Origin: Pontederia crassipes
Lineage: Eukaryota > Streptophyta > Magnoliopsida > Commelinales > Pontederiaceae
Assembly (NCBI GenBank): GCA_030549335.1
Contig: JAUKPH010000027.1
Coordinates: 434,001-498,000, forward strand
Length of the DNA: 64,000 nucleotides
Reading direction: 5' to 3'
A program made the translations under genes and the position numbers. Shown here one piece after another: positions 1 through 12,475 of the stretch. Under the pieces are notes generated by a model that saw nothing but the letters and a program-made list of their open reading frames with translations, ran no database searches and had not been told where the DNA came from. How positions within the stretch are numbered: position 1 is the stretch's first letter; each line of letters opens with the position of its first letter.

Positions 1-2990
1 AGAGTCTGTTCCTGTCATAAATTCAAAAAAGAATGTTATTCCTAGTCTTACTCAAGATCGTGAAGTTTCTTAATAAGGATACTATTGCAGAGGAGAGAGT
101 AAACTTAGCAGGTATTGCCAATGGGTACTTGACACTGGAGCTACTAGCCATATGTGTTCATCTCTGCATTTATTGGATAATGTCAGTATTGCAAGCTCAA
201 TTCAAGTTGTTCGATTGCCAGATGGAACTTCTACTAAAGTTACACACTCTAGAAGTTGTTTACTCTTTCCAAATTAGTGGATACATGGAGTTTTATATGT
301 TCCAAAATTTAAAGTTAATCTGTTATCTATTTCCAAGCTGTGCAGAGAGCTCAAATGTTCAATAACTTTTTTGTCTGATTCCTGTGTGTTTTACAGGAAG
401 TCTCTAGTGGAAAGCTGATGGGGATTGGTAGAGAATTGAAGGGATTGTACTATCTGTTGCCATCGAAGGATGTGGATGATGGTTCAGTTAACAGATCTTC
501 AAATCTGGCCATGACAGACATCAATATTAATTGACATTTCTTGAGTCCTCAATGTTTTGTTTCCATCTCCAATAATTCCAGTGTTACATGTAGATTGTGG
601 CACCAACGTTTAGGCTGTTTCTTATTTCAGGCTTAAACTATTGTCTCCACTTATAAAATGTACAATTCCAAATGATTTTTTAGATTGTCCAGTATGTCCA
701 CTTGGAAAACAAACAAGGTTATCATTTCCAAATAGTGTGAATCGTGTTGCAAGCCTTTTTCCTTTAATACATATGGATTTGTGGGGGCCTTATAAGCATC
801 CAACCTATGAGCATAAAAGATTTTTCTTGACCATTGTTGATGATTTCTCTAGATACAATTGGATTTTTTTGCTGAAGTTCAAGAGTGATACTTTCCTTTG
901 TATTCAACAATTCATTGCTTATGTCCAGAATCAGTTTTCAACATCCATTAATCTGATAATGGGTCAGAGTTCTTTAATGACCATTGTAATTCCTTCCTAG
1001 CTTCTTTAGGAATTGTCCATGATAGTTCTTGTGTTCATTCTCCTCAGCAAAATGGAGTGGTAGAGCGAAAGCACAGGCATTTGCTTGATGTTGCTAGATC
1101 ATTGAGGTTTCAATCTAATATTCTAATTCAGTTTTGGGGTGAATGTATACAAAGTACTATTTATATTATTAACAGAATTCCATCTTCAGTAATTCATAAT
1201 TCCACTCCTTATCAGTTGCTTTTCAAGGAACCTCCATAGTTTGGTCATCTTAGAACCTTTGGTTGTGAGTGCTATGCTATAGATCCATGTATCAAAGATA
1301 AATTTGTAGCACGATCAATTTCATCAGTCTTCCTAGGATATTCCACCACACAGAAGGGATATAAGTTTCTTAATTTAGAAACTCAGAAGCTGTTTGTTAA
1401 TCGAGATGTCAAGTTTAATGAACATATCTTTCCTTTCAAGTCTAATTCTTCTCTTTCTTCTCATTCCAAATATTTGTTTCCTAGTTCCATGCCTACAAAT
1501 AATAATGGTATGTTGTGTCATTTTTCTTCTTCTTCTTCTTCTTCTTCTTCTTCTTCTTCTTCTTCTTCTTCTTCTTCTTCTTCTTCTTCTTCTTCTTCTT
1601 CTTCCCTTCTTCATAATTCCATGTCCGAAATTGATCCTCAGTCTCCTCAGTTAAATTTTCCTTCTCCATATATTTAGAATCTGCCTTCAAATTCTGATTT
1701 TTCTCCTATTTTATCATACTCCGGTTCTTGTCATCTTCCTGCTTCAGCTAGTTCTTCACTTGTAGTTTCACAAATGTCTTCTATTGATGTTGTTCATGAT
1801 CAGCATAGAAGATCTGGCAGACAGACTAGACCTCCAATATGGCATCAGGATTATGCATTCTCTGTTATACCATCATCTTTTCATAAAGGAGATGATGATG
1901 TAAATAAGAATAAGAATCAGATATTATATCCTCTTTCTGATTATGTGGCCTATAGTCAGTTGGCAAAGGATTATAATTATTTCTTGGCTTCCATTTCTGA
2001 TATCATAGAGCCTTTCTCTTATGATGAAGCTAGAAATAATGATAATTGGGCGAATGCCATAAAAGATGAAATTCAAGCTCTCGAGAATAGCAAAACATGG
2101 ACTTTATATGTTTTGCCACCAGATAAAAGGGCTATAGGATGCAAATGGGTCTATAAGATCAAATATTGTGCAGATGGTTCTCTGGATAAGTATAAAGTCA
2201 GACTTGTTGCTAAAGATTATAATCAGTAGGAAGGTATAGATTATACAGAAACTTTTTCCCCTGTAGTCAAAATGGCAACTGTCAGAATTACATTGTCTTT
2301 GGCAGCAATTAATTCTTGGCCCGTCTATCAGATGGATATAAATAATGCCTTCCTACAAGGGGACTTAAATGAGGAGGTATATATGGAACTTACACATGGT
2401 TTCAGTCATACAGATAGAAGACAAAATTTGGTGTGCAGGCTTAGGAAGTCCTTATATGGATTAAAACAGGCAAGCAAGCATTGGAATCATAAGCTCACTT
2501 CTATCTTGATTAATAATGGTTACATTCAAAGTAAATCAAACTACTCTTTATTTACAAAATGAAGTGGTTCAAGGATGGTGGTAATGTTGATATATGTGGA
2601 TGACATTCTCATTACAGGGAGTGATAAAATGCTGATTGAAGAGCTCAAAATTGTTCTTCGGTCGAATTTCAAAATCAAAGATTTAGGAGAAATGAAATAC
2701 TTCTTGGGAATTGAGGTAGCCAGAAATAAGAAAGATATAATTCTGAATCAGAGGAAATATGCTCTTGAATTGATATCAGATACAGGTCTATTGGGATCAA
2801 AACTTGCTATTACCATCCTTAAAGTCAATCAAAAGTTCACTTATGATGAGTTTCATATTAATCAAGGAGAAAAGTTGCTTTGAAATCCTTCAATCTATCA
2901 AAGACTTGTAGGACGATTGTTATATATTATTGTTACTAGACCTGATATATCATTTGTAGTCCAGACTTTGAGTTAATTTATGATTCTTTA
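1..2990 (+). mobile_element. Ty1/copia LTR retrotransposon, internal region (fossil)
   Basis: Broken copy of the polyprotein region of a Ty1/copia element, entering from outside the window. In order one sees weak gag/protease-side remnants (to about 500), a GAG-pre-integrase segment with a zinc-finger-like end (about 580-720), the integrase core (about 740-1380, with HMDLWGP and DDFSRY-like stretches), a variable linker carrying a long TTC repeat, and the copia reverse transcriptase (about 2030-2980, with QMDINNAFLQG, YGLKQA and YVDDILITG). The order integrase before reverse transcriptase is diagnostic of copia. The frame is interrupted roughly half a dozen times, and the RNase H part and the 3' LTR are not seen. 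An inactive, fairly old copy. Confidence 0.93.
1524..1605. repeat. (TTC)n microsatellite
   Basis: About 27 uninterrupted TTC units, ending in TTCCC. It lies in the linker between the integrase and reverse-transcriptase parts of the copia relic. It yields long artificial Ser, Leu, Arg or Lys runs in the different frames, none of which is a gene. Confidence 0.97.
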
Positions 2991-3004
2991 GGAGCATGCA
3001 TAAA

Positions 3005-4118
3005 TTGACTCCAATTAACCTACGTCTCCACTTCGACTTCTCGACCTCGAGACCGTCGGAGATATACTAGCTTTCTCATTTTTGTAGGGAGGGAACAATC
3101 ATTTCGACACCACACTTTCTTCTTCTTTACTTAAGAGAAAAGTCACACAAGAGTTCTCTCCGGCTCTTTTTTCTTCCAAAGAATGTTCACACTTAAAAGA
3201 ACTTGAAGAGGAAAGATATGATTTGCAAAGTAGAGCTCTAGAAAATGCTTTGGACTTGGATGAAGTTATATAGTTATTTTCTTTAGATGATCTTCCTTCA
3301 GGATTTGGCATCTTTTGAAAATATGGTTGTTGGAATATTTTTTAAAAAGCTAATATTGTACTATCAACTATGAAGCGAGCGTCCGTTGGAATTTTTGGAT
3401 GTCCATTTTGTGTAGAAAAATAGTTATTATATTTTTTATCATTTTTTAAGCAAGCATCCATTTTTAACTCAGAAGTCCATTTTAAAAACATAGTCATTAT
3501 AGTTTGTCTTTTCTGAAGCAGTCGTCCATCATCCTCTAGCCTTTAGTCCACTGCATAGGATTTTCACTTTTGACATCCATTCTAAAATTTTTGAAGTCTC
3601 GGACATTAGCAATTATTGTGACAATCCTTTTGACTATCTGTTTCACATGGTTTCACTTTTGTTGCCCAGAATGGTTGCCCATTTTTGTTGGCCATCCGTC
3701 TTGAAAATTCTAAAGTCTCGAACATTAGCGCTCATTGTGGTAGCATGTTCAACCATCCATTCTCTTTCCGGTGGACGTTCGAAAGTGGATCGATCGTCTG
3801 CTTTCTAAAGGTCCAAACTCTCGATCATTAGCGGTCACTGCCTAGTTCTTTCGACTATCTATTTTATCTCCAGCGAGCGTCTAAAAGAGGATCGGTCATT
3901 CGTTTTAAGAAGATCCAAACTCTCGACAGACGTCTGAAAGAGTTGTTTCCATAGTCCATTTTATCTTCAGCGACCGTCTAAAAGTGAATCGATCATTCAT
4001 TTCGTTTGCATAATTTAAAAGTGATCTTTTTTAAAAAAAACTAAATTAACTCGTTTGGACCAACACATCTTTATTTGCTATCATCAAAATACTTGGGATA
4101 TAATTTTTCGAACCAACA
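3005..4118 (-). mobile_element. LTR relic, copia-like (fossil)
   Basis: Read on the minus strand the block begins TGTTGG at 4118 and soon has TTTTGATGATAGCAAA. It then runs through several imperfect copies of a GACGGTCG/GATCGATCC-type module each followed by a CGCTAATG...GAGACTTT phrase, and ends near 3020 with GGTCGAGAAGTCGAAGT. The same start, middle flavour and end phrase occur in the LTRs at 38639-39663 and 41949-43056, on the plus strand. I therefore read it as a diverged single LTR of a related family, cut short at its 3' side where it meets the copia region. Family assignment is inferred from local similarity only. Confidence 0.55.
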
Positions 4119-4789
<671 letters not shown>

Positions 4790-5790
4790 TTAATTCATAT
4801 GGAATATCTCATACTCAATTCATTGTGTATATCGAGTATTTCGATTGAAAATCTTATATCCAGACCACCAGTATGATGTCACGATCTGGAAAATCGGAAC
4901 TTACACAAACTGAAAGAAGTGATCCTAATTTGTATTACATAGATATGGAGATCAATGATGGAAGATCCAATCGCTTGAATCTCGTACCTCATGGTGCTTG
5001 GGAACCAGTACAAATATACGACTATTAAAATGTCATGCAAAGGACGAAACAGTATAAGTTGTCGTCGCTGCAACAAGGACATCAAGTCTAAAATATTATA
5101 AATTTTTTTTCTTGGATGTCCAAGTCGCATCATTTTCTCTTCTCCTACATCATTGTTCTGTGCCACCCTCTTGCCGAATTTATTATGTGATGCCTTACTC
5201 TTGATTGGTAAATGGTAGCCATGACATTAGAATTTATTTATTTTTAATGATAGTCACGATGTCGATTGTTTAATATAAATTAAAAGTCAAATTATCATCG
5301 AGTCTAACTAATTCGATTAAGTTGTCTCACGTCATGTTGCGTATCGAATCTAACTAATTCGATTAGGTTGTCTCACGTCATGTTGCGTATCAACATTGAC
5401 CGGTGATATTTTTAATAAGAATTTTTCACATTAATAAAGGTTCAAACTGGAAATCTTTTTATAGTGAATTTAATTTCTTTTTCAATGATTTTAATATTTA
5501 TGCACTGTTGCGATATGATGGGCCACAAGGCCATGAACGTCATGACCTATTTGGCGTACGAAATTTTTTCAAACCCAATGGAAACAGTGTGAATTTTTAG
5601 ATATTTTAAAGCATGTGATCTACGACAATTTCTTTTTCACTAGTTTCCTCTCTCATCAATAGTTCCCTCACGTTGGTCATTGTGGACAGAGAAAAAAATC
5701 TGCAGACAGAGAAAAAAAAGCCTAATTTTTAGCAGTGACATGTTTTAATGCAAACTGTACCACCGTGATGATTTATGGGATGCACCAAAG
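4790..5790. repeat. Dispersed ~1-kb noncoding duplicate, copy A
   Basis: Colinear, diverged similarity with 48640-49745 in the same orientation. Shared phrases in the same order: TTCATTGTGTATATCGAGTA, CTGAAAGAAGTGATCCTAAT, GATCCAATCG..GAATCTCGTA, GCAAAG.ACGAAAC, GGTCGCATCATT-like, TTGG.TGGTAAATGGTA.CC, ATTTTAAAGCATGTGAT and GACATGTTTTA.TGCAA. There is no convincing open frame in either copy and no terminal repeats were found. It could be an unclassified repeat or the remnant of a duplicated gene flank. Confidence 0.7.
5298..5390. repeat. 46-bp tandem duplication
   Basis: Two adjacent copies of a 46-bp unit that contains CTAACTAATTCGATTA and GTTGTCTCACGTCATGTTGC, nearly identical (two or so mismatches). 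It sits inside copy A of the duplicated block and has no counterpart in copy B. Confidence 0.9.
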
Positions 5791-6394
5791 CCCGTGGAAA
5801 TATACTTTTTTTCCCAATTGACCATTTTAAGCTACCCACTTATGACTGAAACAAAATTTTCCAGAAATTACTCATGGTCATAATTTGTTACTGACAGGCA
5901 CATTCAAAAAGTGGAAAAATACAATAAAAGAGAAAAGGAAATCACCTCAACATCATTGGTAGATATTAGGTTACAGTTCCAAGTGTTCGAACAGTATGCT
6001 TCTTGAAATTAGAATATGTAATTAGCGACCAAGAAGTTTGGAATTGGATCAAATTAACTTGATTCCGAGATGTAATGGAAGTAATAAAATTGAGTTATGA
6101 GACGACTAGTTTTCAGCTAGTAGTTGAGAGCCACCCAATAGTTGAGCATATACAATACAACCACAATTACTTGGTTCATAAAAGGAACAATGGTATGAAG
6201 CCCTTATACCATTAATTTATTGTTCATGTTTTAGATTAACATTTGTTATTTTTCTTTTATAAATCGGGATTGAGAATAACATAATATGTTTGAACCTTTG
6301 ATCATATGTTCATAACCAAAGGAAGAAAATTAAACTTTTTTATTCTCCATGTGCTGAACTCAATAAGAATTTTGCTAAAAGAATTAATATTTTT

Positions 6395-6625
6395 CTCGTT
6401 TTTCAAAAAAGAATTATTGTTCACGATGAACAGTGACAATAGGCAGGTTAGTTGGCATTGAAGCCCACAGCGCAGCGCTGCTCCCGCAAACCGCAGAAGT
6501 ACCTAATGGATCGTAGGCCCAGGCCCGTGACTGCACTGCAGTCGAGTACTGCGCACAGAACGCCCTGTGCATACTGCACATGTTTGGGCTTCAATGCAGC
6601 CTATTAAGACAGTAATAAATATATA
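6395..6625. repeat. Foldback (inverted-repeat) element, MITE-like
   Basis: A GC-rich islet in AT-rich DNA, framed by inverted repeats: GCATTGAAGCCCA at 6455-6467 is the exact reverse complement of 6585-6597. Further out, ACAGTGACAATAGGC pairs imperfectly with GCCTATTAAGACAGT. A small palindrome, TGTTCA-CGA-TGAACA, lies just upstream near 6418. The structure resembles a short non-autonomous DNA element; no clear target duplication was identified. Confidence 0.55.
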
Positions 6626-8183
6626 TATATAATATTTTGAATGTAGTGTGTTAGAAAACTTTGAGAAAACTATATTAAAATTGAAAATGTTTGTTTTATG
6701 TTCCAAAAAATTATAGTTGTTTATCCATAACATTAATTATGCAATTTAGTTATTTTTTTGTTATGCATATTAGAAATTTGTGAAAGCATTTTATTTAAAA
6801 TATTTTGCACAGAATTGTGTTTTGATCATTAGAAAATTTACCAAACAAACTAAATTTGAGATGACATAAATTATGGATATTTTTATATGTTATATGTGAA
6901 AAATTAAAATAGTATGTTATGAACACAATTACATTGCATTATGTCATTTTTTGCATGTGAAAATAAAATTCATACACATTATTATTTTTAATGTTCCTTA
7001 TGTGATATGGAACTTATAAATAATATTTTTTTTATTTTAGGTAGAAAAATGTAATTGCAATATTCTTCTTGTTATCAAAATTATTTTTGTTTAACGAATG
7101 CATTTTCACATGATATTGCATATTTTTATTTTGTATTAAAATTATTCAACTAACAATATATGCATGATATTACAACATATATGTAATTGAGATATGTGAC
7201 AAAATAATTTACATTTTTTATGAAATATGATATTTTAATTATTTAAATGCATTGTGTGTTATGCGTATATATAAGCATGTGACTTTATTTTATATTTTAT
7301 GTAAATGTATGAATGATTAGAGCCATGCTTACTATTAAACATATATTATGTTAAAAAGCATGCGAGAAATAATTTCATTTTCTTATGATAAATGAATTGT
7401 ACATTATTTGTAAGATTTAAATTTTTAGAATTGTTTATTCCTCGGTTGTGTATGAATGCGATATATTTCATGAACTTAGGAGTTTTAATTAAAATTGGGC
7501 TTAAGTTAAATATTTCATAATGAAACATAGTAGTACAAATAAGCCTGAAGCATTTAAGTTATATGATGGTCATTATAATTTTTTTATTGAATGATATGTG
7601 ACATGTGCATGTCAAGTGAAAATTTAGTATTTTTTTCCTCTTTGAATTTATCAAGTGTATTATTAACAAGTTTCTAAAAATTATTATATTCACATGACAA
7701 GATGGTATTTTTTTTTCAATTATTTTGATGTTGAAACGAAGGAGTGATGATTTCCTAACTTGTACCTTACAATAGCAAGAAAGAGACTCAATTATAGAAC
7801 TCAATTGTCCTAATTGAAGTTTTTAAAATGATATATTAATCATATCATGTTTTTAAATCATTTTGGATGTTCATTTTCCAAAATTACTACAATAGTGTGC
7901 TAATTTTAGTAAATTTGTAATATTTTTAAAATAGTGGGAGATAAGTGAGAATTTTGCTACCATCTCGATATCATTATTCTAAAATATTATAATTTTATTA
8001 GTTTTTTAATATATGTGACAAGACTTGTATATGATGTTCTAAGAGTCATTTATTTTGAACATGATCTTAAACTAAATGACAACTAATCAAATAATTAATG
8101 AATCGAACAAAGATGACAACTATGACATCTGACATAAACAGGTGTAATGCATTCTCGAAGAAGAAGAAATCATTTAATGCATA
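6626..8183. other. AT-rich intergenic DNA, no feature seen
   Basis: Low-complexity AT-rich sequence with scattered short frames on the minus strand. None has a recognisable domain, codon bias or splice structure. Confidence 0.6.
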
Positions 8184-8192
8184 AAAACTCAA

Positions 8193-8366
8193 GGGTTATT
8201 TCTATAAACTACCCATAGACTATCGTAATTTTTCACATCTAACTCCAAACTTCAAACTTATTTTTTTGGATCCCTAAACTATCATGATTTTTCAATTCAA
8301 TCCTTCCGTTCATTTTTGTCAACTTTTATGTTAATTTTTTTATTTATGGAAAGTCAAAATTACCCC
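8193..8366 (+). repeat. Left TIR of Mutator-like element
   Basis: About 174 bp and inverted relative to 9628-9797. It contains the phrases AACTATCATGATTTTTCA and AAAGTCAAAATTACCCC, which recur reverse-complemented at the other end. Confidence 0.88.
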
Positions 8367-9627
8367 TTCTCCTATCTCTTGTAATATTTAAAAATATAAA
8401 AGAAAAACATGTAGGGGCGCCCCCTACGATCTTGTCTCTGTGTGCAAGATTGTCGGGGGATCCGCGCATGAGGACGGGTGGCCCCACCGCGAGTCATCGT
8501 TGGAGATCGCAGGGAGGGCGACGATAGAGAGGGCATGGCGCGGTTGTAGGAGAGGAGGAGGTCACGACGGAGGTCAAGTGCTGACAGGGGTTGTCGAAGA
8601 GATCGGAGCGGAGCAGGCGGAGGGTCTGGAGGTCGTCCTCGGCCTCGGTGGAGGGTGGAGGTTGTCCTCGGCGATCTGCAGTCACCCCCTCTCTTTCCCT
8701 CTTTCCCTGTGCACGTCGGCGCAAGAAAAGAGGCGTCGGCCTCTTGCCCTGCGCTGACGTGCATAGGAAGGAGGTGGGGGCACCGTCGGAATATCGCGAG
8801 ATTGCCGCTCCGGCTCACAAACCCGGCTGCAGCTACGACGGAGAGCGGAAAAATGTGGCACGGAGCGAGAGGGCTCTGTCACGACATCGTCATGGCAGGA
8901 GAGGATTTCCGATGTCGATCTCGGCATCAAGCTCATTGGCTTGAGCTACAGTGGGTTCTCATCGTCGAAACCCAAGTCCGCGATGGCCCACCACTCGCAT
9001 GTGCAGCTGAGGCCTATCCGGATCGCACCTGATGTCTCTGTAATGACGGGGCCGTCAAATTGACCCTTGCATCACTCGCCTCCACTGCCGCCTCTGTCAA
9101 AGTCGGGGCCCTCCCTGTCGTTGCTTGCCACGTAAAAAGGCAGCCTCGAGCTAGAGCAAGCTTCGCGACCTATCGTCATCACCTGGGGCGCGCCTAGCCA
9201 GGTTCACTGTGTAACCCACGTAAGTCGAAGGACTTCCTCGCCTTGACCCCCTCCGTCATCCTCTACGACGCAAAGACGACCACCTTGGACGAGTTGGCCT
9301 GCTCGACAACCTCGTCGTATTACAGGTCATGCTGTCGGCATCAAGTGGAGTGCAGCATGCCCTAGCCGCATCAGAACCTTCACCAAAAGGTCTTCACCAG
9401 AAGGTGCGCAGGCAGGTCGTCGCCGGTCACAACAGTAGGGGTCGACCGACAAAGGTCTCCACCTATGAGGCCCGCTGCGGAGGGGGTGCCCCCTCCCCCA
9501 CATCATTGGTCATCGTCTGTGAGGCCCGCGCCGGCTGGGGTGACCCCATCCCCCACTCCTTTTTCGTCGGCGACGGTGATCTATTTTTTAGTTTTTTTTT
9601 TACTTTTTTATTTGATGTGTTATTAGA

Positions 9628-9797
9628 GGGGTAACTTTGACTTTTTACAATGAAGTTAATGAAAAATTTGACGAAAGTCGACGAAAGGATCAAATTGGAA
9701 AAGTTGTGATAGTTTAGTGATAAAAAAAATACATTCGTAGTTTGAGGTTAAATGTGAAAAATCGTGATAGTTTAGTGGTGATTCATGAAAATAACCC
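9628..9797 (-). repeat. Right TIR of Mutator-like element
   Basis: About 170 bp, the inverted partner of 8193-8366. It is followed directly by the 9-bp target duplication AAAACTCAA. Confidence 0.88.
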
Positions 9798-9849
9798 AAA
9801 ACTCAATACCTGAAATTGAATTTGACATTAGACTTCAACATGGAAGGAA

Positions 9850-10720
9850 TTTAGATATATAGAATTCTTGGAAAATGAAAGACAAAAGGGTTGCATTTTG
9901 TTAAGCAATATGAAAAATTCTTTAATGTGTGAGTATGAAGTACATGAAACTGCCAAACCTATGCGAGATGCTCTTAATGGAAGATTTGCAAATGTATCAA
10001 TCACGAAATTGAGATTGCTCAATCTTAAGTTCAATTCATATCGTATATGCTCAAATCACAACATGATACAACATTTGCATGAATTATTGAACATGATTCA
10101 TGAGCTAAAAAGTGCAGGCCAACAACTACATACTCTAATTCGATCACTTCAAGAACATTGAGATCATATGATTTTGAACTTTAACTCATGATGATATCAA
10201 AACTTTTAATTATGTTGCATGCCATTTGGAATTGGAATAAGAGCATTTTGTTTGTGATCATCGGTCGGTCGAAAATGGTGAGGTCATCCGTTCTAGGTTC
10301 ATCCATCGTCAAAGTCATATATGATCGATCGATCGAAAGAGATTCGGTCGTCTATTATAACATGAGGAGGTTCTCAGACTTTCTATCGGGAGCTTCGATC
10401 GGTCGAATCTTGATCGGTCGTCTGCTGGAAACAATTCCATCTTCTTCGGTCGATTGGATTTCTGCGTCGATTGTCGGAAGCTCTTCCGACGTGATAATCT
10501 AGATCGACTGACCGACTGATTATTGTCGCCATTATTGAATCGCGACGTTTTCCAGTTTAATTGTTTGAAAGAGTTTCAAACTTTCATTCTGCTCCATATA
10601 GATCGTCCGATCGAACTTCAGTCCGACATAGTAGTCGACTTTTGTTGAAGGGAATCCGACATCCGAAAGGGATTGGGTCGTCAATTTCAAATATGTAGAT
10701 TCACATGTTATTGCAGAAAT
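9850..10720 (+). mobile_element. Copia gag/LTR relic (fossil)
   Basis: The frame at 9868-10161 reads like the UBN2-type gag of copia elements: NSLMCEYEVHETAKPMRDAL, TKLRLLNLKFNSY, then MIQHLHELLNMIHELKSAG and IRSLQEH. The following 500 bp carry many GGTCGGTCG/GATCGATCG phrases like those in the LTRs near 39 and 42 kb, so they may be LTR-derived. This is a short broken fragment without identifiable ends. Confidence 0.65.
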
Positions 10721-11238
10721 CCTTTACTTTTAAATCAATTTTCCTCACAAAACATAAATCTAACGCTAGCTAGCATGTTCTATCTTATAATATAATTCAG
10801 AGGAGCATCCTTAGCATAAACATGATAAATCATTCTATATATTCATAAGGGAATTATCTCATTCATAACTAAGTCACATCACAACAATCTAATAATTAAT
10901 CTCTTAACCTTAAAGTCTTGTCTTTGCCAGGCCTCCATGTAGATCATGTTATATCATTTTTATTTACAAACAACAACTAAATACTTATGATTCTAATACA
11001 TGGATCATACTTCCAACATGAGTCATAGCAAGTATCACATCGACAATATATAAATCCATAACATAAACCTCTTAAAAGAATACTATCCTATCTCCATCTT
11101 TTGTATATTAGCACACTTGCAAATATTTATCCATTAAGTGAGGATATATTAATCAAATAGGTATAATGAAACAATGATCCATGTATTCACATAAAGATTT
11201 TGGGACCTACATGTTGTTCATGTATTGCATAAAAGAGA
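10721..11238. other. Intergenic, no feature seen
   Basis: AT-rich sequence without a coding frame or terminal repeats. Confidence 0.55.
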
Positions 11239-12039
11239 TCACACTACAAGAGAATTATCATTTTCCGATGGGCAATTTTCGACGGACAAAAATCCATCGC
11301 AATTTGCAACGGATTTTGCGACGGAAATGTTTGCGATGAATTTTTCGACAGTTACAACCGTCAAAAATAGAAATAATAAATTATGTAATTTATTATATTA
11401 TTATTTTATTTTTTGATGATTAGGAACGTCGATATTTCCGACGGATATCCATCTGTCGCAATTTCCGACGGATTTTCCGATGGTTACGGCCATCGGAAAT
11501 GAAAATAATATATTATGTAATTTTTTATATTATTATTTTATTTTTTTGACGATTAGGAACATAGATATTTCCGACAGCTATTCATCCGTCGTAATTTCCG
11601 ACGAAATTATTGACGGTCGCAATCGTCAAAAATTAAAATAATAAATTATGTAATTTATTATTTTATTTTTTGACAATTAGGAATGTCGATATTTAAATCC
11701 GTCGTAATTTTTTACGGTCGTAACCGTTAGTAAATGTATAATAATATAATATGAAGAGTTTTTTTGTTAATATAATTAGCGACAGTCCAAACCATCGCAA
11801 TTTTTGATGATTCCGCCCGTCGGTAATAATTAGCGACTGTTCAAACCGTCGATAAAATAAAAAATAAATATTATATATAACTAAATATATTATTTTATTT
11901 TTATAATTTAATAATTTTTGACAGTCACAATCGTCGGTAACTTTAAAAATAATTAATATTTGTCTTTCCGATGGCCAGAGCCATCGCTAATTAAAATTTT
12001 GTTATCCCGCTTTTTTTCGTTTTCCCGCTTTCTCATCTT

Positions 12040-12041
12040 TC

Positions 12042-12076
<35 letters not shown>
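12040..12076. repeat. (TA)n microsatellite
   Basis: About 15 TA units within the CACTA element, followed by a CT-rich tract. Confidence 0.9.
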
Positions 12077-12080
<4 letters not shown>

Positions 12081-12199
12081 CCATCCTCTCCTCTCCTCTC
12101 TCCCTCCTCTACTCTCTCTCTCTTCCCCGGTCTCCCTCTCCCTCTCCCGGCCGGCGAGCTTCTGACCGGACGTCGTCTCCCGTCGGCGACCCTCTCCCT

Positions 12200-12475
12200 T
12201 CGACGTCTCTCTCTCTCTAGTCCGGACCGCCAGGCGGCCGGATCTCGCCGCTGGCGGCCAGATCGGCCGCCTGGCGTCCGGATCCAGCCCCCAGCCGCCG
12301 GATCGGCCACCTGGCGGCCGGATCCGACCCCCAGCGGCCAGCTAGTCGCTCGGCCGGATCCGACCTCGACCGGCTGGCGGCTGGATCCGGCCGCTCGACC
12401 GCTGGCTGTCTGATCTCGGCCGTTGGTCGCCTGGCGACCGAATCTGATCGCCTAGCGACCGAATCTAGTCCGGCT
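12200..12475. repeat. Degenerate GC-rich minisatellite in CACTA interior
   Basis: Repeated variants of CTGGCGGCCGGATC with CCGCTGG/CCGCCTGG joins, spaced roughly every 25-40 bp. It explains the long arginine/proline-rich false frames here. Confidence 0.7.

Larger units (their letters stand above)
8193..9797. mobile_element. Mutator-like element, non-autonomous (Pack-MULE-like)
   Basis: Long terminal inverted repeats: 8193-8366 and the reverse complement of 9628-9797 align along their whole length (starts GGGTTATTTCTATAAACTAC and GGGTTATTTTCATGAATCAC). The element is bracketed by a perfect 9-bp direct repeat, AAAACTCAA, at 8184-8192 and 9798-9806, the size typical of Mutator insertions. No transposase frame is present. 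The interior (about 8400-9590) is sharply GC-rich compared with its surroundings. It has coding-like frames, for example about 8911-9054 (LGIKLIGLSYSGFSSSKPKS) and about 9231-9330 (FLALTPSVILYDAKTTTLDE). This suggests captured host gene fragments, as in Pack-MULEs; the donor gene is not recognised. Confidence 0.88.

Noticed and set aside
1375-1690. Poly-Arg, poly-Lys, poly-Ser and poly-Leu frames on both strands
   Set aside because: They are translations of the pure TTC microsatellite.
8372-9032. Several overlapping 70-150-codon frames on both strands
   Set aside because: All lie in the GC-rich cargo of the Mutator-like element, where stop codons are rare by composition. None shows a complete domain or a consistent gene model.
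11960-12310. Arg/Pro/Ser-rich frames near the TA tract
   Set aside because: Product of the TA microsatellite and GC minisatellite inside the CACTA element.
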